Of a DNA stretch of 64,000 nucleotides, positions 63,251 to 64,000 are shown in pieces. The position numbers were made by a program, and so were the translations under genes. Below the pieces are notes generated by a model. That model was not told where the DNA came from. It did no database searches and was given only the letters and a program-made list of their open reading frames with translations. Location: NCBI GenBank assembly GCA_020636075.1, contig JACJYO010000009.1, positions 62,001 through 126,000 on the forward strand, read 5' to 3'. Numbering within the stretch: the first letter of the stretch is position 1; each line of letters begins with the position of its first letter. This stretch comes from Lewinellaceae bacterium (GTDB lineage: Bacteria > Bacteroidota > Bacteroidia > Chitinophagales > Saprospiraceae).

Positions 63251-64000
63251 AGCGGAAAGATACGCCACTGCGGTAGTTCAGGTAAAATGGATTGTTGGCT
63301 CCGTCTTTAAATTCAAGTAGTGCTGGAAATTCACGAACCAACTTAGGGTATCTGCCTGCTGCTATCGGTCTTGTGACGGGATTGAATTCCGGGTTCAAAA
63401 TAATCCATCCCAGTTCAGTGCTCAACAACATGTATCCATCGGGTAGCAATTGGCTGTTCGGCCCCAAACTGTACACTGGGTCAATCGGGAGTGCAGTTCC
63501 ATCGAAACGGAAGTATTGATATCGTTCTTGGTCAACTCTTGCGCAGGAAATTTTGCCGGGGATGACCACCCTTAAGTCTTCATAAATAATCGGAATCAGT
63601 GTATTGCCCAGCGAATCCAGCAGCCCCGTTTTTCCGGCATGCTGTACACAGGCAGCTCCATCCATGTAATCATTAATGGACAGGCTGTCCAGGGTCAGGA
63701 TAACCTTGCCTTGCTCATTGACAAGTACATGTTTTTCCCTGAAGTCTTCCGTGTAAATTATCGCTGGCCGTATTTGGTATCGGTAATTTGGCACCCATCC
63801 ACTCATGCAATAAATTTCTCCATCATTTGGGAATGCGTTTTGCAGCGTTTTGGCGGTGTTTTTTAAAAGATGAAGGGTGTTGCAAGTTTCCCAAGCGTGT
63901 CCACAAAGGCGTATTTTATTACACTGCCGCCAGGTGTGCTAAAAAAAAAGCCGGCCAACCAATAAATACTGATCGATGAAGCCTTGGTCTACAAAATGGA
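63240..64000 (-). pseudogene. WG-repeat protein broken by two homopolymer frameshifts (partial)
   Basis: The intact ATG-bounded part is 63240-63806 (188 residues, GKTGLLDSLGNTLIPIIYED is a WG-type repeat). Upstream, the next 130 bases carry the repeat in other frames: one frame reads KYAFVDTLGKLATPFIF then stops at 63863-63865; a third frame reads VDQGFIDQYLLVGRLFF up to the window edge and stops at the same spot where the second begins. One T more in the run at 63865-63868 (minus strand) and one T fewer in the 9-T run at 63941-63949 would join all three into one continuous WG-repeat protein. The pattern fits sequencing error in homopolymers, or a real pseudogene. Its N-terminus is outside the window. 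Confidence 0.65.

Noticed and set aside
1..64000. rRNA, tRNA, CRISPR arrays, insertion sequences
   Set aside because: None was recognised by eye; no transposase or repeat-spacer pattern was seen. A dedicated tRNA or RNA covariance search was not possible here.

Overview
The window reads as chromosome of a Bacteroidota member, most likely from the Saprospiria (Haliscomenobacter/Lewinella-like). The signs are: type IX secretion C-terminal sorting domains (10764-11876, 21421-24606), a gliding-motility-type (type B) C-terminus (39971-42718), Bacteroidota-restricted families (DUF5777, DUF6089, DUF4286, DUF3467), an EAD11-like effector-associated domain, promoters resembling the Bacteroidota -33 TTG / -7 TAnnTTTG pattern, few Shine-Dalgarno sequences, and many long palindromic intergenic repeats. 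No rRNA, tRNA, CRISPR array, transposase or phage structural gene was recognised. The lineage is an inference.

Layout. 1-1414: 5' part of uvrA and a 41-residue membrane peptide. 1644-4075: a four-gene + strand run (c-type cytochrome-like protein, OB-fold tRNA_anti-like protein, YceI, DUF5777 barrel) that looks like a respiratory or envelope operon. 4190-9896: aroB overlapping a sensor kinase, an alpha/beta hydrolase, and an unknown membrane protein abutting a sodium:solute symporter. 9897-10763: gene-poor interval with two strong hairpin terminators and tiny ORFs. 10764-16000: T9SS cargo protein, DUF6089 barrel, fumarylacetoacetase, DUF3467 protein, a lipoprotein and radC. 15969-28740: accessory-looking block (PKD/barrel surface protein, TPR-CHAT lipoprotein, T9SS sialate-esterase-like giant, barrel lipoprotein and two unknown proteins) in which most genes are separated by unrelated long palindromes. 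28936-43804: RND efflux permease, bestrophin, cupin lipoprotein, lspA, FtsX-type permease, sugar nucleotidyltransferase, FHS-family sugar transporter, DUF4286, a 915-residue adhesin-like protein and meaB. 44141-54462: lipoprotein, GDSL-type esterase, EAD11-like/TPR membrane protein, ogt, ABC exporter, fbp, DUF2141, MlaF-type ATPase and M20 amidohydrolase. 54798-60179: a 1379-residue soluble-adenylyl-cyclase-like protein and a FAD amine oxidase. 60224-64000 (minus): an AAA ATPase plus TOPRIM-like two-gene module, visibly A+T-richer than its surroundings, then a polysaccharide flippase and a WG-repeat gene broken by two homopolymer frameshifts.

Most of the window is ordinary housekeeping and envelope biology. 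The points most worth following up are the ATPase/TOPRIM pair (60224-61683, a candidate defence module), the EAD11-like membrane TPR protein (45943-47559), the TPR-CHAT lipoprotein with its surface-protein neighbour (15969-21128), the sAC-like tandem cyclase (54798-58937), and several families of palindromic repeats, one nested inside another.
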